64,000 nucleotides of DNA from Ehretia macrophylla (GCA_037974665.1 CM075765.1:61863747-61927746), one strand, 5' to 3'; counted from the stretch's first letter, positions 41,623 to 55,869 are shown. Program-made: numbers and translations. The notes: generated from the sequence alone by a model not told the origin.

Positions 41623-44600
41623 GTGTGACTTGTTAGAATTGATCCTATTGATAGTACAAAGAGAGAATGGGTCTGTCATCTTGATAGAGATGGTTCTATT
41701 TCGTCGGATATTGGTTTTAGTATCTGGAACACGGAATATATGAAATAGATTAAGAAATATTTGAACTATGATTCATACTTAATATTCAGACCTCGTGTCC
41801 AGACTCCAAAATTTTTTAAAAGAATTCGACTTTAGAAATCGAAATATTTTTCTTCTTTGAAATTCAAATTCCTATTTCTATTTTGACCAAAAGACAATTG
41901 TTTCTTTAAGTTTTTAGTCATTCTATTATTCATGGAATAGGTGATGATCCAATGGTTCTTACTCAGGGAATCTTTGGTTTAGCTTAGGATTTTTTTATTG
42001 AATCATCGTGGTTCTAGTATGAATCTGAGGTTTTAATTGATTCATAGGGTCTTAACAAGAGAATTCCTATCAATAATAAAGAAAACAAATATGATAATAA
42101 AAGCCACATTATACACAAAAAAAAAATTAAAGAAAGAAATAGGGAAATAGATGATTCAAGAGGCCTGTAAGGATCAACATATAAAGACGACTGAGCCAAC
42201 TTGATATTTTGGTATTATCGTTACAAAGAAGAGCTTTCAGATTTTTCTTCTTTCATACCTTCAAAGAAGATTGAATTAGAGATTAAGAAGTTTCAAACTT
42301 TCTATTACATATCCGTTGTAACTAGTATTTGGGTGTTTTTGCTTGAGTTGTACAAGATGAAAGTCTCATATACGGTTCTCAGAGGAGGGAGTGTGACGCC
42401 CGAGATTCTACCGTACACATTTTTAAGTGTTGCATCCATTATTTACGCATTTTCACTGTGCAATACGTGTTACTTTCTGTAATCACTATTCATTCCATTT
42501 TTTAACTACTTAATTATCTTAAATTAGCATTTTTCTTAAATCATATTAATTGTTTTAGGAATGAGAAAAATATGCTTTTGAGCTAAGAGCGATAGGAGCA
42601 CTCATTTGGAAAATGTTTTTTTAGCAAACTAGGAATAGTGTTACGTAACTAAGTTAGAGTTTTAATTAGCTAGCTTACATTTCTTCACTTTAGACTCATT
42701 TAAAGCTAACAACGTGCATTTTAGTGGACCACTTAAGCACCCACTTGACCCCACCTTTAATAAAACTCACCCCACATACAATTTAGCTCATAACTTAGCA
42801 AAAAAAAAAGTGCAGGAATTACTGTTCAAAAACCGAACAGCCCTCTAGCAGCCAAGAGAAGTGATTTTGCTCTTCAATTCTTCAATCCAAGCCTCTCAAA
42901 GCCTAGAGCAAGTAGTTTAGGGTGTGTGCAAGCCTCCTAAGTGCTCCTACGCGCTTTAGGTGAGGGATTTCATGACCTTTTGTGCATTTTAAAATTGTTG
43001 CTATTTTCTTGATTTGTTAGAAATGTGTTCCAATGCTAGTGTAATGCTTACCTATGCTATTATACCTAGTATATAAGTGCTAGAGAATGTATTTGAGCAA
43101 TTGGTTCGCATTTTAAACGGTTAGAATCGTTAATTTGATTTATGAGGTGAATAGTGATAAAATTCTAGGATTTTGTGTAATTGCGCGTATTAGCTTGATT
43201 CAATGCTTCTAATAGATGCCCTAGGTGCTAATGAAGGTAGTCTAATAGCCCCGTGCAATTGAATTGCTCGAAACTTGAATAAAACGTGAATTAGCCGACT
43301 TTTTAAAAGGGGTTTCGGGGTTAATGCTAATCCGAGTGGATTCGGGCTTCACTTTTAGTGTTCTTAGGCTACCTAAGTGCTATAGAACCTTTGCTAACTC
43401 TTGTTTGAAGCCCAGTTAAGGTAGGTGTAGTTCAAAGCTATAAGAGGGAAATTGGGGCTTTAGTGCTAAACGTGGGTATTTGGGCAACTTCGAAGGTCCT
43501 AAGGGTGCCTAATGGTTTAACTAGAAGCATGGAATAGACCACTTACGAATCTAGAACCATAACATGAGTTTGGAAGGAAAACGGTTTGAGTTACAAAGGG
43601 GTTTTGGGTCAAACGTGAATCCGAGTGAATTTGGTTGATATATTTGGTGTTATTAGGGTAAGTAGGGACTAAATGTGCTTTTCTAACTCTTAGTTGAGCT
43701 TTGATTAAGATACTTGTAGTACAAATGCACAAAGGGATAATCGGGGCTTTTGTGGTTAATACGGATTCATGAATGATTTAAAGGTTTCTAAGTGTGCCAT
43801 AATGTGTAACTAGAAGATTAGAATAGTTAGTTGGTGAATCTTGAGTCATAGCCTTCGGTTTGGAGTTAAATGAATTAGGTTAACAAAAGGGAAACTCGGG
43901 GTTTTCATGCTTAGCCTTTAAATTAGCTTTGGTGCTTGTATATCTTGCTTTTATATGTTATTGTTTGGCATTTGTGAGCATTTCATGAAGTTTCATGATC
44001 ATCGGACATTGACCCCTTAGTGTTCGTGTAGCTATTTTCATATTTAATGCTTATAACTTGTTACAATGTTTATATTACTTGTACTTTGTTAAGATTAAAT
44101 TGTAATAAACATTGTATGCTAAGTGAGTAGGACTATAAGGATAGCTCATCTAGTTATATGATTATTTATTGCTGTAAATAAGAGTAATTGAAATTTATAA
44201 CTTATAATCTTAACTTGATGGTATTTGATACTTTTAATATCTTCTATATTGACTAATGATATGGTAAGGTGAACCTTTTAGCTCAATTGTGTGTGGGTTA
44301 TGAACTTGTGTGAATAAGTGATCATAAGTCTAGCTTCTAATGTTGTAGGGTTGAGTTAGGTAAGAGGTAAGTTGGAATTGATATAGTTAATTGCTAAACT
44401 TATATGAACACCCTAGGGTTGCATACTTGAGCTAATTCGGGAAAGTGGAAGTAAATCAGAGCTATTCTCATGCGTGCTTGGCTTAATTCTAAGTGAGGGA
44501 GACTTCATCCTTATGTGCATAATAGTTTACTTACTTGTACTTAGATTATGTGCACTTATTATCTATATATTGTGTGTGAGGGCAACCTACTTTGTTGTCC

Positions 44601-45691
44601 CTCAATCATTTATTTATTGATGTATTCTATTGTTATCATTTTGAGTGCATTGCATCGTGGTTGCACAACCATTTGGGCATGGTAGTGTCGTGGAAACCGG
44701 GCGGCATCGGGCTTGCCGGTATACCTCGGCTACTATGGTTACCCAGTCCCTCTCTCGCTTGGGATGCTACCCAAGGAGAGTTGGGTCGTAGGATTTCGGG
44801 GTACATCTAGAGTACACCCATTTGGGAGTTATAAGGGGATGTTGGCTTGGTGATAACAGTGTCGTTATTACATCGGGATTTCAGTTTGTGGCTCGTGGTT
44901 TGTGATTGAAGAATAAGTGAATCGTATCATTTTTAATGTGCGGTAACTTGTTATTTTGATTGTTCCTTAGTTGTTTTAACTGCCTATTGAGTTATCTGCT
45001 GCATTGCACGTCCCCGGTAGACCTTATCCCTCACTGAGCAATTGTGATTGCTCATACCTCGCTAAACATGTTTCAGGTGGCGCAGTTGGAAGAATGACCT
45101 TGGTTGCTGTGTGCTATTGCTTGAGATTGGAGTGGTTGCCTGCTAAATTGTGGAAGATTTTGCTTGTATTATGTCTTGTTCTATTTTGTGCCTATAGGTT
45201 TGTATATATATTTGGAGTTGTTGAAGAATTGTAATAGTTAGGTTAATGTATAGCTTGAATGGTAGATTGTAATAGTTTATCCTTACTTTCCTTTATGCTG
45301 CTTGCTTGTGTGTTAATGAAAGTTAACAGTTGTTTAGCTTTAGTTCATAAGAAAGTCTAATGGTTAATATAGAATGATATGATAAGCGCATTAAAAGAGA
45401 CAAGGTTTTAAGGATTGTTAAGTGCATGCTTGGGTGTGTTTTCTATGTCTTGCTTAAGGCTCGGATGGCCTTGAAGTTGGGATTTTTAAATAGAAATGAT
45501 GTTCCTATTATTTTGTGGCTTGAATTGTATGTTTACAGGTTTTTAGAATGTCCATCGTACAAGGAAGACTCTGTCTATTTTTCCCTAAAATTTTGAGATC
45601 GGGTTGGAATTGGGTTGATAATAGCTTGGTTTTTGGAGCCTCCGGTCTCGTGAAAGATTGGGGCGTTACAAGGAGTTCCACCTATCTCAAT
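41623..45691 (+). other. petB intron (group II, NUPT), enlarged by a solo LTR
   Basis: Starts GTGTGACTTG. Domain V is at 42345-42378 (GAGTTGTACAAGAT, GAAA, GTCTCATATACGGTTC). The solo LTR at 42392-45670 lies 13 bases after domain V. The intron tail TTCCACCTATCTCAATA follows just before exon 2. Without the insertion the intron would be about 790 bp. Confidence 0.85.
42392..45670 (+). mobile_element. Solo LTR D (3.28 kb), relative of the element E LTR
   Basis: Starts TGTGACGCCCGAGATT and ends GGATTGGGGCGTTACA-type terminus (GGGGCGTTACA), flanked by GGGAG (42387-42391) and AGGAG (45671-45675), a target duplication with one difference. The first ~550 bp and other blocks match element E LTRs read on the minus strand (TTAGCATTTTTCTTAAATCA, GAGCTAAGA-CGATAGGAGC), but D is ~0.85 kb longer. 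No internal region, primer site or coding sequence. The frames at 42201-42482, 44592-44810 and 45004-45234 are not supported as genes. Confidence 0.88.
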
Positions 45692-46005
45692 AAAGTCTAT
45701 GATTGGTTCGAAGAACGTCTTGAGATTCAAGCGATTGCGGATGATATAACTAGTAAATACGTTCCTCCTCACATCAATATATTTTATTGTTTAGGGGGAA
45801 TTACGCTTATTTGTTTTTTAGTACAAGTAGCTACAGGGTTTGCTATGACCTTTTACTATCGTCCGACCGTTACTGAGGCTTTTGTTTCTGTTCAATACAT
45901 AATAACTAAAGCTAACTTTGGTTGGTTAATCCGATTAGTTCATCGATGGTCGGCAAGTATGATGGTCTTAATGATGATCTTGCATGTGTTTCGTGTGTAT
46001 CCCAC
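45692..46005 (+). pseudogene. petB: petB exon 2, first part (NUPT), cytochrome b6
   Basis: [80 protein letters not shown] and [12 protein letters not shown]. Cytochrome b6 is the two-haem membrane subunit of the b6f complex. Haem-ligand histidines in VHRWSASM and LHVFRVY are present, as is the cysteine of IFYCLGG that binds haem c-n. Cut at 46005 by element C. 314 bp here plus 328 bp at 52981-53308 equals the native exon of 642 bp. Confidence 0.96.
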
Positions 46006-48604
46006 TGTAACACCCCCATCCCTCTTGAGACCGGGAGTTCTATCAATCAAACTAATCACAACCCAAACCAAACTCGGGAAAAATTTTAGGGAAAGACGGA
46101 CGGAGTCTCTCCTGTTTCTAGGCAAAAGCAACAAACCTGCGACGGCATATAAGTGGACCAATACCAGGTCCAAACATTCAACCACCTCAAGGCCATCCGA
46201 GCCTTGGTTCACAACATGCAAATCACAAGTAAATATATATTCATGCTTAGCAATTAAACTTCACCATCCTATTGTATAAGCTAGACTATCAGATTTTTCT
46301 ATCTTTTTTTCTTGACATTACAAACATACATTGAAGATAAGCTACATTAACTAAGTACATGATCTAACTTATCAAACCACCTCAACCACTAAGCTAGATT
46401 TAAATTTACATTTCTTTTAACAATAAATACATACAACATATGGAAACATATATCTTTACAACTTTGACAGCTCAAGCCACAAAGCACGCAAGACAACTCT
46501 TCAGGCACGAACTATCACATATCCACGAACTTTTCAGCTAACAAGGCATTTCCTGAAATGTGGTGGTGAGGAGTGAGTATACACAACACGTATACTCAGT
46601 GAGGGCGAGACAGATATCGAAGTGGAGAGAAAGAAGATCGTGCAATGCAAAAAGGTACAGTTAAGAAATACAATCAATAAAAGGCATACAATATAAACAA
46701 CAATACAATTAAACAACTAAATAAAGCATTAACACAACCAATCAAAGCTAAACCACACTTTGAAGGCTATGGTTCACTCGAGCGAGTAATGTACCGTCAC
46801 GATCCCGATGACTTTAACGATGACGCGCTAGCCCAAACCACCTTATAACACCAGTTTGGAATACCCCGGAAGTATCCATCAATCAACGACCCAAATCTCC
46901 CTGGGAGGCAACCCAAGCGAGAAGAGGAAATAGCAGCGGAGCTAGAGCAACCAACACTGGCAACCCGAGGCTACCCAGAGAGGCCCATCACTCACGCGCG
47001 AGACACTATGCAATGCAAGACTCGATACAAGACAATAGACGAGCGATATCAAGCATTCTCAACAATGGATAAACATTTCAATCACCAATCAACTCTAACA
47101 AGCGTAATAAGCATTAACAAGCATAACAAGCAATAATAAACATTAACAAGCATTCTATTAGGAATATAAACATGAAAACACACAAAATCACCAAAAATGC
47201 CCCAACTTTCAAAACGCCACTACTTTCAAACGAGCCACGAGTCTTGGAAACCGACTTCACCAATCTTCCTAGGTCACTATAAGGCACATCTAGAGACTCC
47301 GAAACCCTACTTAACCCTAGAATTCGTGCAAAGCCCGATTTTTCCCCTTTGCTCGATTGAACTGCAACTACCCTAACCAAACACCCAACCAACACCATGA
47401 CCGCACCAAAAGTGCTTCCATGGCCTCCCGAAGCAATGCCATCATGCAAAATGAGAAAATGCTAAAGTCGACCTAAACGACCCCGACTTTCACTAAGCCG
47501 TTTTTCTCTATTTTTCCATTACACATTCCAATTAAACCACACATTTAGGCATTCTAGCATACCTAGCACATTTTCACATCAACGGACAGCATAACGGGAA
47601 AAGTTCATCGTTCCAAGGGTTTACTATTCATAAAATACTATTCAACTAACAACTTTATATTCCAATCTCAACATTTAACCGCAGAAAATGTTAAAAAGCT
47701 ATAAATACATGTTCTACAATTGCCAAGGAACATTCTAGAAGCATCAAAACGATTTAAACAGCAATCTATGGATAATTTCTAAAAAATCAAAGTTTAGATA
47801 CAAATATTTCAAATGCGCAAATAACGATGAAACCCTCACCTTAGACGCTCCTAGACGCTAGGGAAACCTCGTAGAATGCCTCGGAAACCACCCCGTGCAA
47901 GCCCTCGTGAAGAATTGAAGATTTGATGTTGAATTTTCTTTTTTTTCTCTCCTCATTTTTTCGGCCTGTTTGCTCTCTGTTCAGTTCTGTTTTTTCTTTA
48001 TTTTGTGCTAAATTAGGCTATTAAAAAGATGACAAGGTCAAAGGTCAAGCCCCCTTGGTCAAACCACTTAAAAACTAGTCAAAATGACTTATTTTTGTGC
48101 ATTTTTAAGCTAACTAACTAACACCAAAATTAATTCTAGCTAGCAACAATTAAATTATAAAATTTTAGTCATCTAAATACTAATTTCACTATTTGCTAAG
48201 GACTGGAAACCGTTTCCTAGCTAACGCTCTCGATATGCAATGCACGTTGCGACAACAAAAGAATAACAATTAAATCTCGAAGAATCTAAGAAATATATCA
48301 TTTTGAAAAGCATTATAGTTTAAAATTTACTCCGGCTCGGAGCTACTTTTCATTTAATTGAAAACTGAGCCTTTAAGTGCAAGAAAAATAAAACCGATTG
48401 ACATCAATATGAAAAATTGTTGATATTCCGTTAGAATAATTAGCTCAAGTATTATTCTAGTTACTTCTAAAAGAAATATGAAAATAGAGCTACAAATAAA
48501 TGTTCAACTAAAAGTAAACACATAATCCAATGCTAACATTTAAGATGTCACTAGTTAAATGCAATTAAATGCCATTAAATGCATGCCGGGTTCGGGTTAT
48601 CACA
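46006..48604 (-). repeat. Element C 3' LTR (2599 bp)
   Basis: Plus-strand start TGTAACACCCCCATCC, end GGGTTCGGGTTATCACA. It carries the 23-bp inverted repeat at 46575-46597 and the ACGGACGGAGTCTCTCCTGT motif at 46096-46115. The minus frame 47114-47449 also appears, shorter, at 51531-51821 in the partner LTR, so it is not taken as a gene. Confidence 0.93.
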
Positions 48605-50391
48605 TCCTTCCCCCCTTAAAACAATTGCGTCCTCGCAATTCTTCTTCCAATAAAACTCTGCATCCACTGAAATCCAATTCTGACTAATCTTCATCGGTTG
48701 AAGAATCCCATTGACACGAATACCGAAGAAGAATAAAATTCCAACCAAAAGCGTTGAGATAACACCACTAAGGACTAAAGCAAAGATACTGTAGATGTCA
48801 TTAATACCACACAATAATGACAATAAGAATACCCTACGCACGAATCTCCAATAGAAGTCTAACTATTACTGCCGAGAATCCCCATGAAAAAAGCCAAATA
48901 AAGGCTCAAGCAAAGGTTCCATCCAGCGGTCCAAAGAAATACCCCGCTGGTCATGAGTTTCATATAAGAATTCCCTGTTGAGGGTGCTGAAGAAAATACT
49001 AAGAAACCCAATCAAATATACTTTCATAGGTCCAAAGGAGTCTTCCAAGTAATAACCCCATAGAATAACTAATTAGATCCTGAGTACTGCTATCAAATAC
49101 CGAGAAGAATGACAACGAAAATAGCAAAGAAAATATAATGTGCCCAATAAGACATCCAGGTTGAAAAACGAATATAGTTTTCCCTAACTAGACGAAACTC
49201 CAAGGATAAACACCGAACTGGTTAACAACATACCAAAACCAAACTCTGAGGCCTCTTCACTGTTTGCCAAGGGAGAACTTCATACAACCTTGCTAATAAG
49301 GAAAATACCAATAGAACGCTCAATAAGAATTTCAAAGAATACCATAAGTAGTATTATACAATAAGTCTAATAGGAACTCCAAATACCAAACCTACTGAGG
49401 AACACGGAAAAAGATATCCAAAACAATGCTCCAATAAGAAAGTAGCCAAGTTTACCCAATAAGTAAATACTAAATAATTGGCCACTGAGAATTTCATAAA
49501 ATACCATTGAAGAATTTCCAATCAGAGATGCCAGTATTATACCAATAAAGATCAAGACACATATACCACAGATAATACTGTGCAGTAAGGCCGATTAAAA
49601 TCCCAATAGCCAAATCCACCAAGAAATGCCAATAGAAGTCCCCAAAGAATACCCAATAAGAAACCAAAGAATGCCACCAGACAACAACCAAATAGAACCC
49701 CAAAAGAAAGCTACTCTTTTATGATTGCCAATCAGAAGGAAGAATCTTAGAAGTTTGCCAATAACTGAGCTCCAAAGACAAACACCAACTCCCAAATCAA
49801 GGCTAGTAAAATGCCATTCATTTCTTGCCAATCCATACTCCTTGAAAAGCCAGCGGTGAGCCACTTTCTTCAGGGGAGAAAGAGGACTTACTTACCATTT
49901 CCACGGAACATGTATGAATGCCAAGATATCACATTTATACACATGCCTTAAACTATTATGCATGCAAGTTTGTAAAATAGTTTATAAAACAATTTATTCA
50001 ACAAGTCACTCAAGCACGACAATCAAGTCAAACACAACATAATCAATTCAAATCACGACATAACCAATTCAAGACATTCCAAGACACACATTACGAGCAA
50101 TACTTCAAGCAAATAACAATTCATGAGGTCAATTCGATTCACGATGCCAATTCAATAGGTCAATTCAATGCACAACTAGACACTTCACTTTACTTAACAC
50201 ACATTTAACACATAACACATAACTATATTACATAGGAGCACACATTCAGGTCAAGACACACAATCTCACATACAAGCATAAACTTTCAAAACACACTTAA
50301 CAAGCACACATTCAAGGATCACTACCCACCAGACCGAGGACCCTGTCCCGGCTTATGAGCTAGACAAGCTTTGATACCACCTGTAACACCC
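48605..50391 (-). other. Element C internal region, non-coding and repeat-rich
   Basis: 1.79 kb homologous to the element A internal region. ~48720-49850 is made of loosely repeated phrases (AAATGCCAATAGAAGTCC, AAGAATACCCAATAAGAA) that give hydrophobic minus-strand frames (48575-48841, 49367-49555, 49494-49703). ~49930-50330 is the C/A-rich leader. The polypurine-side hairpin is at 48623-48640 and the leader hairpin at 50334-50351. No gene is seen. Confidence 0.77.
50378..50389 (-). promoter_or_regulatory. Primer binding site of element C
   Basis: Element sense TGGTATCAAAGC, close to the initiator-Met type site of the other elements, two bases from the LTR at 50392. Confidence 0.82.
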
Positions 50392-52976
50392 CGATACCTC
50401 TTGAGACCGGGAGTTCTATCAAACAAACTAATCACAACCCAAACCAAACCCGGGCAAAATTTTAGCGAAAGACAAACGGAGTCTCCCATGTTTCTAGGCA
50501 AAAGCAACAAACCTGCGATGGCATATAAGTGGACCAATACCATGTCCAAACATTCAACCACCTCAAGGCCATCCGAGCCTTGGTTCACAACATGCAAATC
50601 ACAAGTAAATATACATTCATGCTTAGCAATTAAACTTCACCATCCTATTGTATAAGCTAGACTATCAAATTTTTCTATCTTTTTTCTTTGACATTACAAA
50701 CATACATTGAAGATAAGCTACATTAACTAAGTACATAATCTAACTTATCAAACCACCTCAACCACTAAGCTAGATTTAAATTTACATTTCTTTTAACAAT
50801 AAATACATACAACATATGGAAGCATATATCTTTACATCTTTGACAGCTCAAGCCACAAAGCACGCAAGACAACTAGGCATGAACTATCACATATCCACGA
50901 ACTTTTCAGCTAACAAGGCATTTCCTGAAATGTGGTGGTGAGGAGTGAGTATACACAACACGTATACTCAGTGAGGGCGAGACAGATATCGAAGTGGAGA
51001 GAAAGAAGATCGTGCAATGCAAAAAGGTACAGTTAAGCAATACAATCAATAAAAGGCATACAATATAAACAACAATACAATTAAACAACTAAAGAAAGCA
51101 TTAACACAACCAATCAAAGCTATACCACACTTTGAAGGCTATGGTTCACTCGAGCGAGTAATGTACCGATCACGATTCCGATGACTTTAACGATGACGCG
51201 CCGGCCCAAACCACCTTATAACACTAGTTTGGAATACCCCGGAAGTATCCATCAATCTACGACCCAAATCTCCCTGGGAGGCAACCCAAGCGAGAAGAGG
51301 GAATAGCAGCGGAGCTAGAGCAACCAACACTGGCAACCCGAGGCTACCCAGAGAGGCCCATCACTCACGCACGAGACACTATGCAATGCAAGACTCGATA
51401 CAAGGCAATAAACGAGCGATATCAAGCATTCTCAACAATGGATAAACATTTCAATCAACAATCAACTCTAACAAGGGTAATAAGCATTAACAAGCATAAC
51501 AAGCAATAATAAGCATTAACAAGCATTCTATTAGCAATATAAACATGAAACACACAAAATCACCAAAAATGCCCCAACTTTCAAAACGCCACTCCTTCCA
51601 AACGAGCAACGAGTCTTGGAAACAGACTTCACCAATCTTCCTAGGTCACTATAAGGCACGTCTAGAGACTCTGAAACCCTACTTAACCCTAGAATTCGTG
51701 CAAAGCACGATTTTTCCTCTTTGCTCGATTGAACTGCAACTACCCTAACCAAACACCCAACCAACACCACGACCACACCAAAAGTGCTTCCATGGCCTCC
51801 CGAAGCAATGTCATCACGCAAAATGAGAAAACGCTAAAGTCAACCTAAACGACCCCGACTTTTACTAAGTCATTTTTCTCCGTTTTTCCATTACACATTC
51901 CAATTAAACCACACAATTAGGCATTCTAGCATACCTAGCACATTTTCACATCAACGGACAGCATAACGGGGCAAGTTCATCGTTCCAAGGGTTTACTATT
52001 CGTAAAACACTATTCAACTAACAACTTTATATTCCAATCTCAACATTTAACTGTAGAAAATGTTAAAAAGCTATAAATACATGTTTTATAATTGCCAAGG
52101 AACATTCTAGGAGCATCAAAATGATTTAAACAGTAATCTACGGATAATTTCTAAAAATCAAAGTTTAGATACAAATATTTCAAATGCGCAAATAACGATG
52201 AAACCCTCACCTTAGACGCTCCTAGACGCTAGGGAAACCTCATAGAACGCCTCAGAAACCACCACGTGCAAGCCCTCGCGAAGAATTGAAGATTTGATGT
52301 TGAATTTTATTTTTTTTCTCTCCTCATTTTTTCGGCCCTTTTGCTCTCTGTTGAGTTCTGTTTTTTTCTTTATTTTGTGCTAAATTAGGCTATTAAAAAG
52401 ATGACAAGGTCAAAGGTCAAGCCCCCTTGGTCAAACCACTTAAAAACTAGTCAAAATGACTTATTTTTGTGCATTTTTAAGCTAACTAACTAACACCAAA
52501 ATTAATTCTAGCTAGCAACAATTAAATTATAAAATTTTAGTCATCTAAATACTAATTTCACTATTTGCTAAGGACTGGAAACCGTTTCCTAGCTAACGCT
52601 CTCGATATGCAATGCACGTTGCGACAACAAAAGAATAACAATTAAATCTCGAAGAATTTAAGAAATATATCATTTTGAAAAGCATTATAGTTTAAAATTT
52701 ACTCCGGCTCGGAGCTACTTTTCATTTAATTGAAAACCGAGCCTTTAAGTGCAAGAAAAATAAAACCGATTGACATCAATATGAAAAATTGTTGATATTC
52801 CGTTAGAATAATTAGCTCAAGTATTATTCTAGTTACTTCTAAAAGAAATATGAAAATAGAGCTACAAATAAATGTTCAACTAAAAGTAAACACATAATCC
52901 AATGCTAATATTTAAGATGTCACTAGTTAAATGCAATTAAATGCCATTAAATACATGCCGGGTTCAAGTTATCACA
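50392..52976 (-). repeat. Element C 5' LTR (2585 bp)
   Basis: Plus-strand start TGTAACACCCCGATAC, end GGGTTCAAGTTATCACA, directly followed by petB exon sequence. It has the 23-bp inverted repeat at 50947-50969. Partner of 46006-48604. Confidence 0.93.
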
Positions 52977-52980
52977 CCAC

Positions 52981-53308
52981 CGGTGGGTTTAAAAAACCTC
53001 GCGAATTGACTTGGGTTACAGGTGTGGTTTTGGTTGTAATGACCGTATCTTTTGGCGTAACCGGTTATTCCTTACCTCGGGACCAAATTGGTTATTGGGT
53101 AGTGAAAATTGTAATAGGTGTACCTGAAGCTATTCCTGTAATAGGATCACCTTTGGTAGAATTATTGCACGGAAGTGCTAGTGTGGGACAATCCACTTTG
53201 ACTCATTTTTATAGTTTACACACTTTTGTATTGCCGCTTCTAACTGCCGTATTTATGTTAATACACTTTCCAATGATACGTAAACAAGGTATTTATGCTC
53301 CTTTATAG
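52981..53308 (+). pseudogene. petB: petB exon 2, second part (NUPT)
   Basis: Continues [80 protein letters not shown] and [20 protein letters not shown], then TAG. The haem ligands in FYSLHTFV and the later helix are present. No stop is seen in either exon part, so apart from element C and the intron insertion, petB is among the best-kept long genes here. Confidence 0.96.
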
Positions 53309-53500
53309 AGATGATATATCATCGATATTTGTAATCAATCATTTTTCACTTGGAGGAGGAATAATAGTGTTTCATTGCTAAAATATGGATTATTGAAAAT
53401 AAAAAGATAAGACATGTATTTGGATATTTCCCTTCAACTATTCATGTCAAATAAATAATATTAGGGAGTTGAAGGGAATTCTCCGAAGAGAAAATGGATT

Positions 53501-53508
53501 ATGGGAAT
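53501..53508 (+). pseudogene. petD: petD exon 1 (NUPT)
   Basis: Eight-base first exon ATGGGAAT (usually ATGGGAGT), recognised by the following group II intron start GTGTGACTTG and its place 192 bp after petB. Confidence 0.83.
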
Positions 53509-54179
53509 GTGTGACTTGAACTATTGATTGGTCTATGTAGATAGATTCCTACCACATTGAAATTCACAACTAAATGTGTCTTTGTTCCAACCGTCGCGTA
53601 AGCCCTATACAGAGGATATGCTGGTTCACTTGAAGAGAACCTCTTCTATGATCAGATCCAAATCATGTTGTACATGAGCAAGCTCCGTAAGATCCAGTAT
53701 AATAAGTGAAATAGTATGTAAATGCATTCATTTCCTCTGCATTGATACGATCGATAATACTATCGGAGTGAAACAAGGGATCTAAAGAAAAACAGAGGCT
53801 AGACTATATTAGAAACAAGCAAACCCTTTGTGTGTATTTCTCAATCTTTTTGGGGGGATAAATACCAATCGTAAGGTCTGAGACGATCCAGAAAGCACTT
53901 GATCTTATCATGATCAACTTTGTAAGCCTACTTGGGTATTGAGTATTTACTTGTAAGAACTGAATTCTTTGCAAATGAGTAGTTGCAACTTTGGAAAAAA
54001 AAAGGATTCAGTAAAATTTTTCTGACATTGAACCATTCATATATGTGTGAATATAGGTAACATATATATTTTATATGGATTTATTTGGTTCTTTTGCTTC
54101 TTGCTCGAGCTGGATGATGAAAAATTATCATGTCAGGTTCTTTCGGGGGATGGATCTATAAGAATTCACCTATCCCAAT
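53509..54179 (+). other. petD intron (group II, NUPT)
   Basis: About 670 bp from GTGTGACTTG to CCTATCCCAATA. Domain V is at 54107-54140 (GAGCTGGATGAT, GAAA, AATTATCATGTCAGGTTC), about 40 bases before exon 2. Confidence 0.82.
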
Positions 54180-54653
<474 letters not shown>

Positions 54654-54852
54654 ATTGATTCAATTGTGAAATAACACGACGTGTGTATCTAGGGTATAGT
54701 CGCTTCAAAGTGAATTCTCCCTAGATTCATCTATTCAATTAAATTCAATTAATAACTAAATTCTGAATTTATTTCGAATATATAAATAGTGCTTAAGATT
54801 CAAAACCTATTTTATTTTCATCTAAAAAAAAGACGAAAGAAATCCAATTGAT

Positions 54853-55869
54853 TTAAAACTTACTTTTTGATAAATCAATTGCGAAATGTTTTTCTAGAAT
54901 GCCCAATATCTGTTTTACATCTTCTATGCGAAAATGCTCAATTTTCGTAAGATCTTCTTGACTGTTATTCAAAAGGTCCAATAATGTATATATATTGGAC
55001 CTTTTGATACAATTATAGACCTTTGGAGGCAATTCTGATTGGTCAATAAAAATTGATTTCAATGCTATTTTTTTTTCTTTTTTCTGAGTTTGGCCAATTT
55101 ATTGTGAAAGATTAAAGGGGATAAAGGAACCGTGTGTTGATTGTCCTCCAAATGTACGTTTTCTTCTTCCATATGTAAAAAAGGAATGAATAAATCAATC
55201 AAATTCTGAGAGGCTTCATGATGTGCTTCTTTCGGAGTTAAACTTCCATTTGTCCATATTTCGAGAAAAAGTGTCTTGTTTTTCATTTCCATTCCTATAA
55301 GAATGAATACTATGATTCGCATTTCGAACAAGCATGAATACAACATCTATAGGATAACTTCCATCTTGAAAGTTATGTGGCATTTTTATAAGATATCCTC
55401 GATTTCTCTCGATTTGTAATCCAATACACAAATCAATTGGTTCTGTCATGCTAGCTATATGTTGTGTATTATCAACGATTTCCACATAAGGCGGTAAGAT
55501 GATGTCTTGAGCAGTTACATATCCAGGACCCCTAACACAAATAGACACGTCACAAGTTCAGTATAGATTACTTCTCAATACAATTTCTTTCATATTCATT
55601 AAAATTTCATGTACCGATTCTTGAATACCCGATATGGTAGAGTATTCATGTGGGACTTTCTCAAATTCAGATTTTACACATGTGATAGATGTTCCTTCTA
55701 TTTCTCCAAGCAAAGCTCTTCGCATCGCAATGCCTATTGTATTGGCTTGACCTTTCATAAGTGGAGATAGAATAAAGCGTCCATAATAAAGACGTTTACT
55801 ATCTGTTCTAGATTCAACACACTTCTACTGTAGTGTCCGAGTAGATACTATTACTTTCTCTCGAACCAT
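54853..55869 (-). pseudogene. rpoA: rpoA (NUPT), plastid RNA polymerase alpha subunit
   Basis: Minus-strand gene starting MVREKVIVSTRTLQ at 55869 and ending [13 protein letters not shown] at 54853, 1017 bp, near the family length. TGG to TAG follows TLQ. Later open stretches: [20 protein letters not shown] then [20 protein letters not shown] (55758-55558); [20 protein letters not shown] and [20 protein letters not shown] (55548 on); and the C-terminal domain [20 protein letters not shown] (55062-54853). The assembly domain and the C-terminal helix-hairpin-helix domain are recognisable. Several frame changes and stops separate them. Confidence 0.94.

Larger units (their letters stand above)
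46006..52976 (-). mobile_element. Element C: coding-free LTR retrotransposon inserted in petB
   Basis: Minus-oriented, 6971 bp, with target flanks CCCAC (46001-46005) and CCAC (52977-52980), a duplication one base short on the right. Sense order: 5' LTR 52976-50392, primer site 50389-50378 (initiator-Met type), internal region 50391-48605 (1.79 kb), polypurine tract beside 48605-48618, 3' LTR 48604-46006. Close relative of element A in both LTR and internal region. No protein domain. By eye the LTRs differ by some 2-3 percent, older than E. It looks structurally complete. Confidence 0.93.

Noticed and set aside
45548-46279. A 243-codon open frame that looks like a fusion protein
   Set aside because: It is the tail of solo LTR D, petB exon 2 and the edge of element C in one accidental frame.
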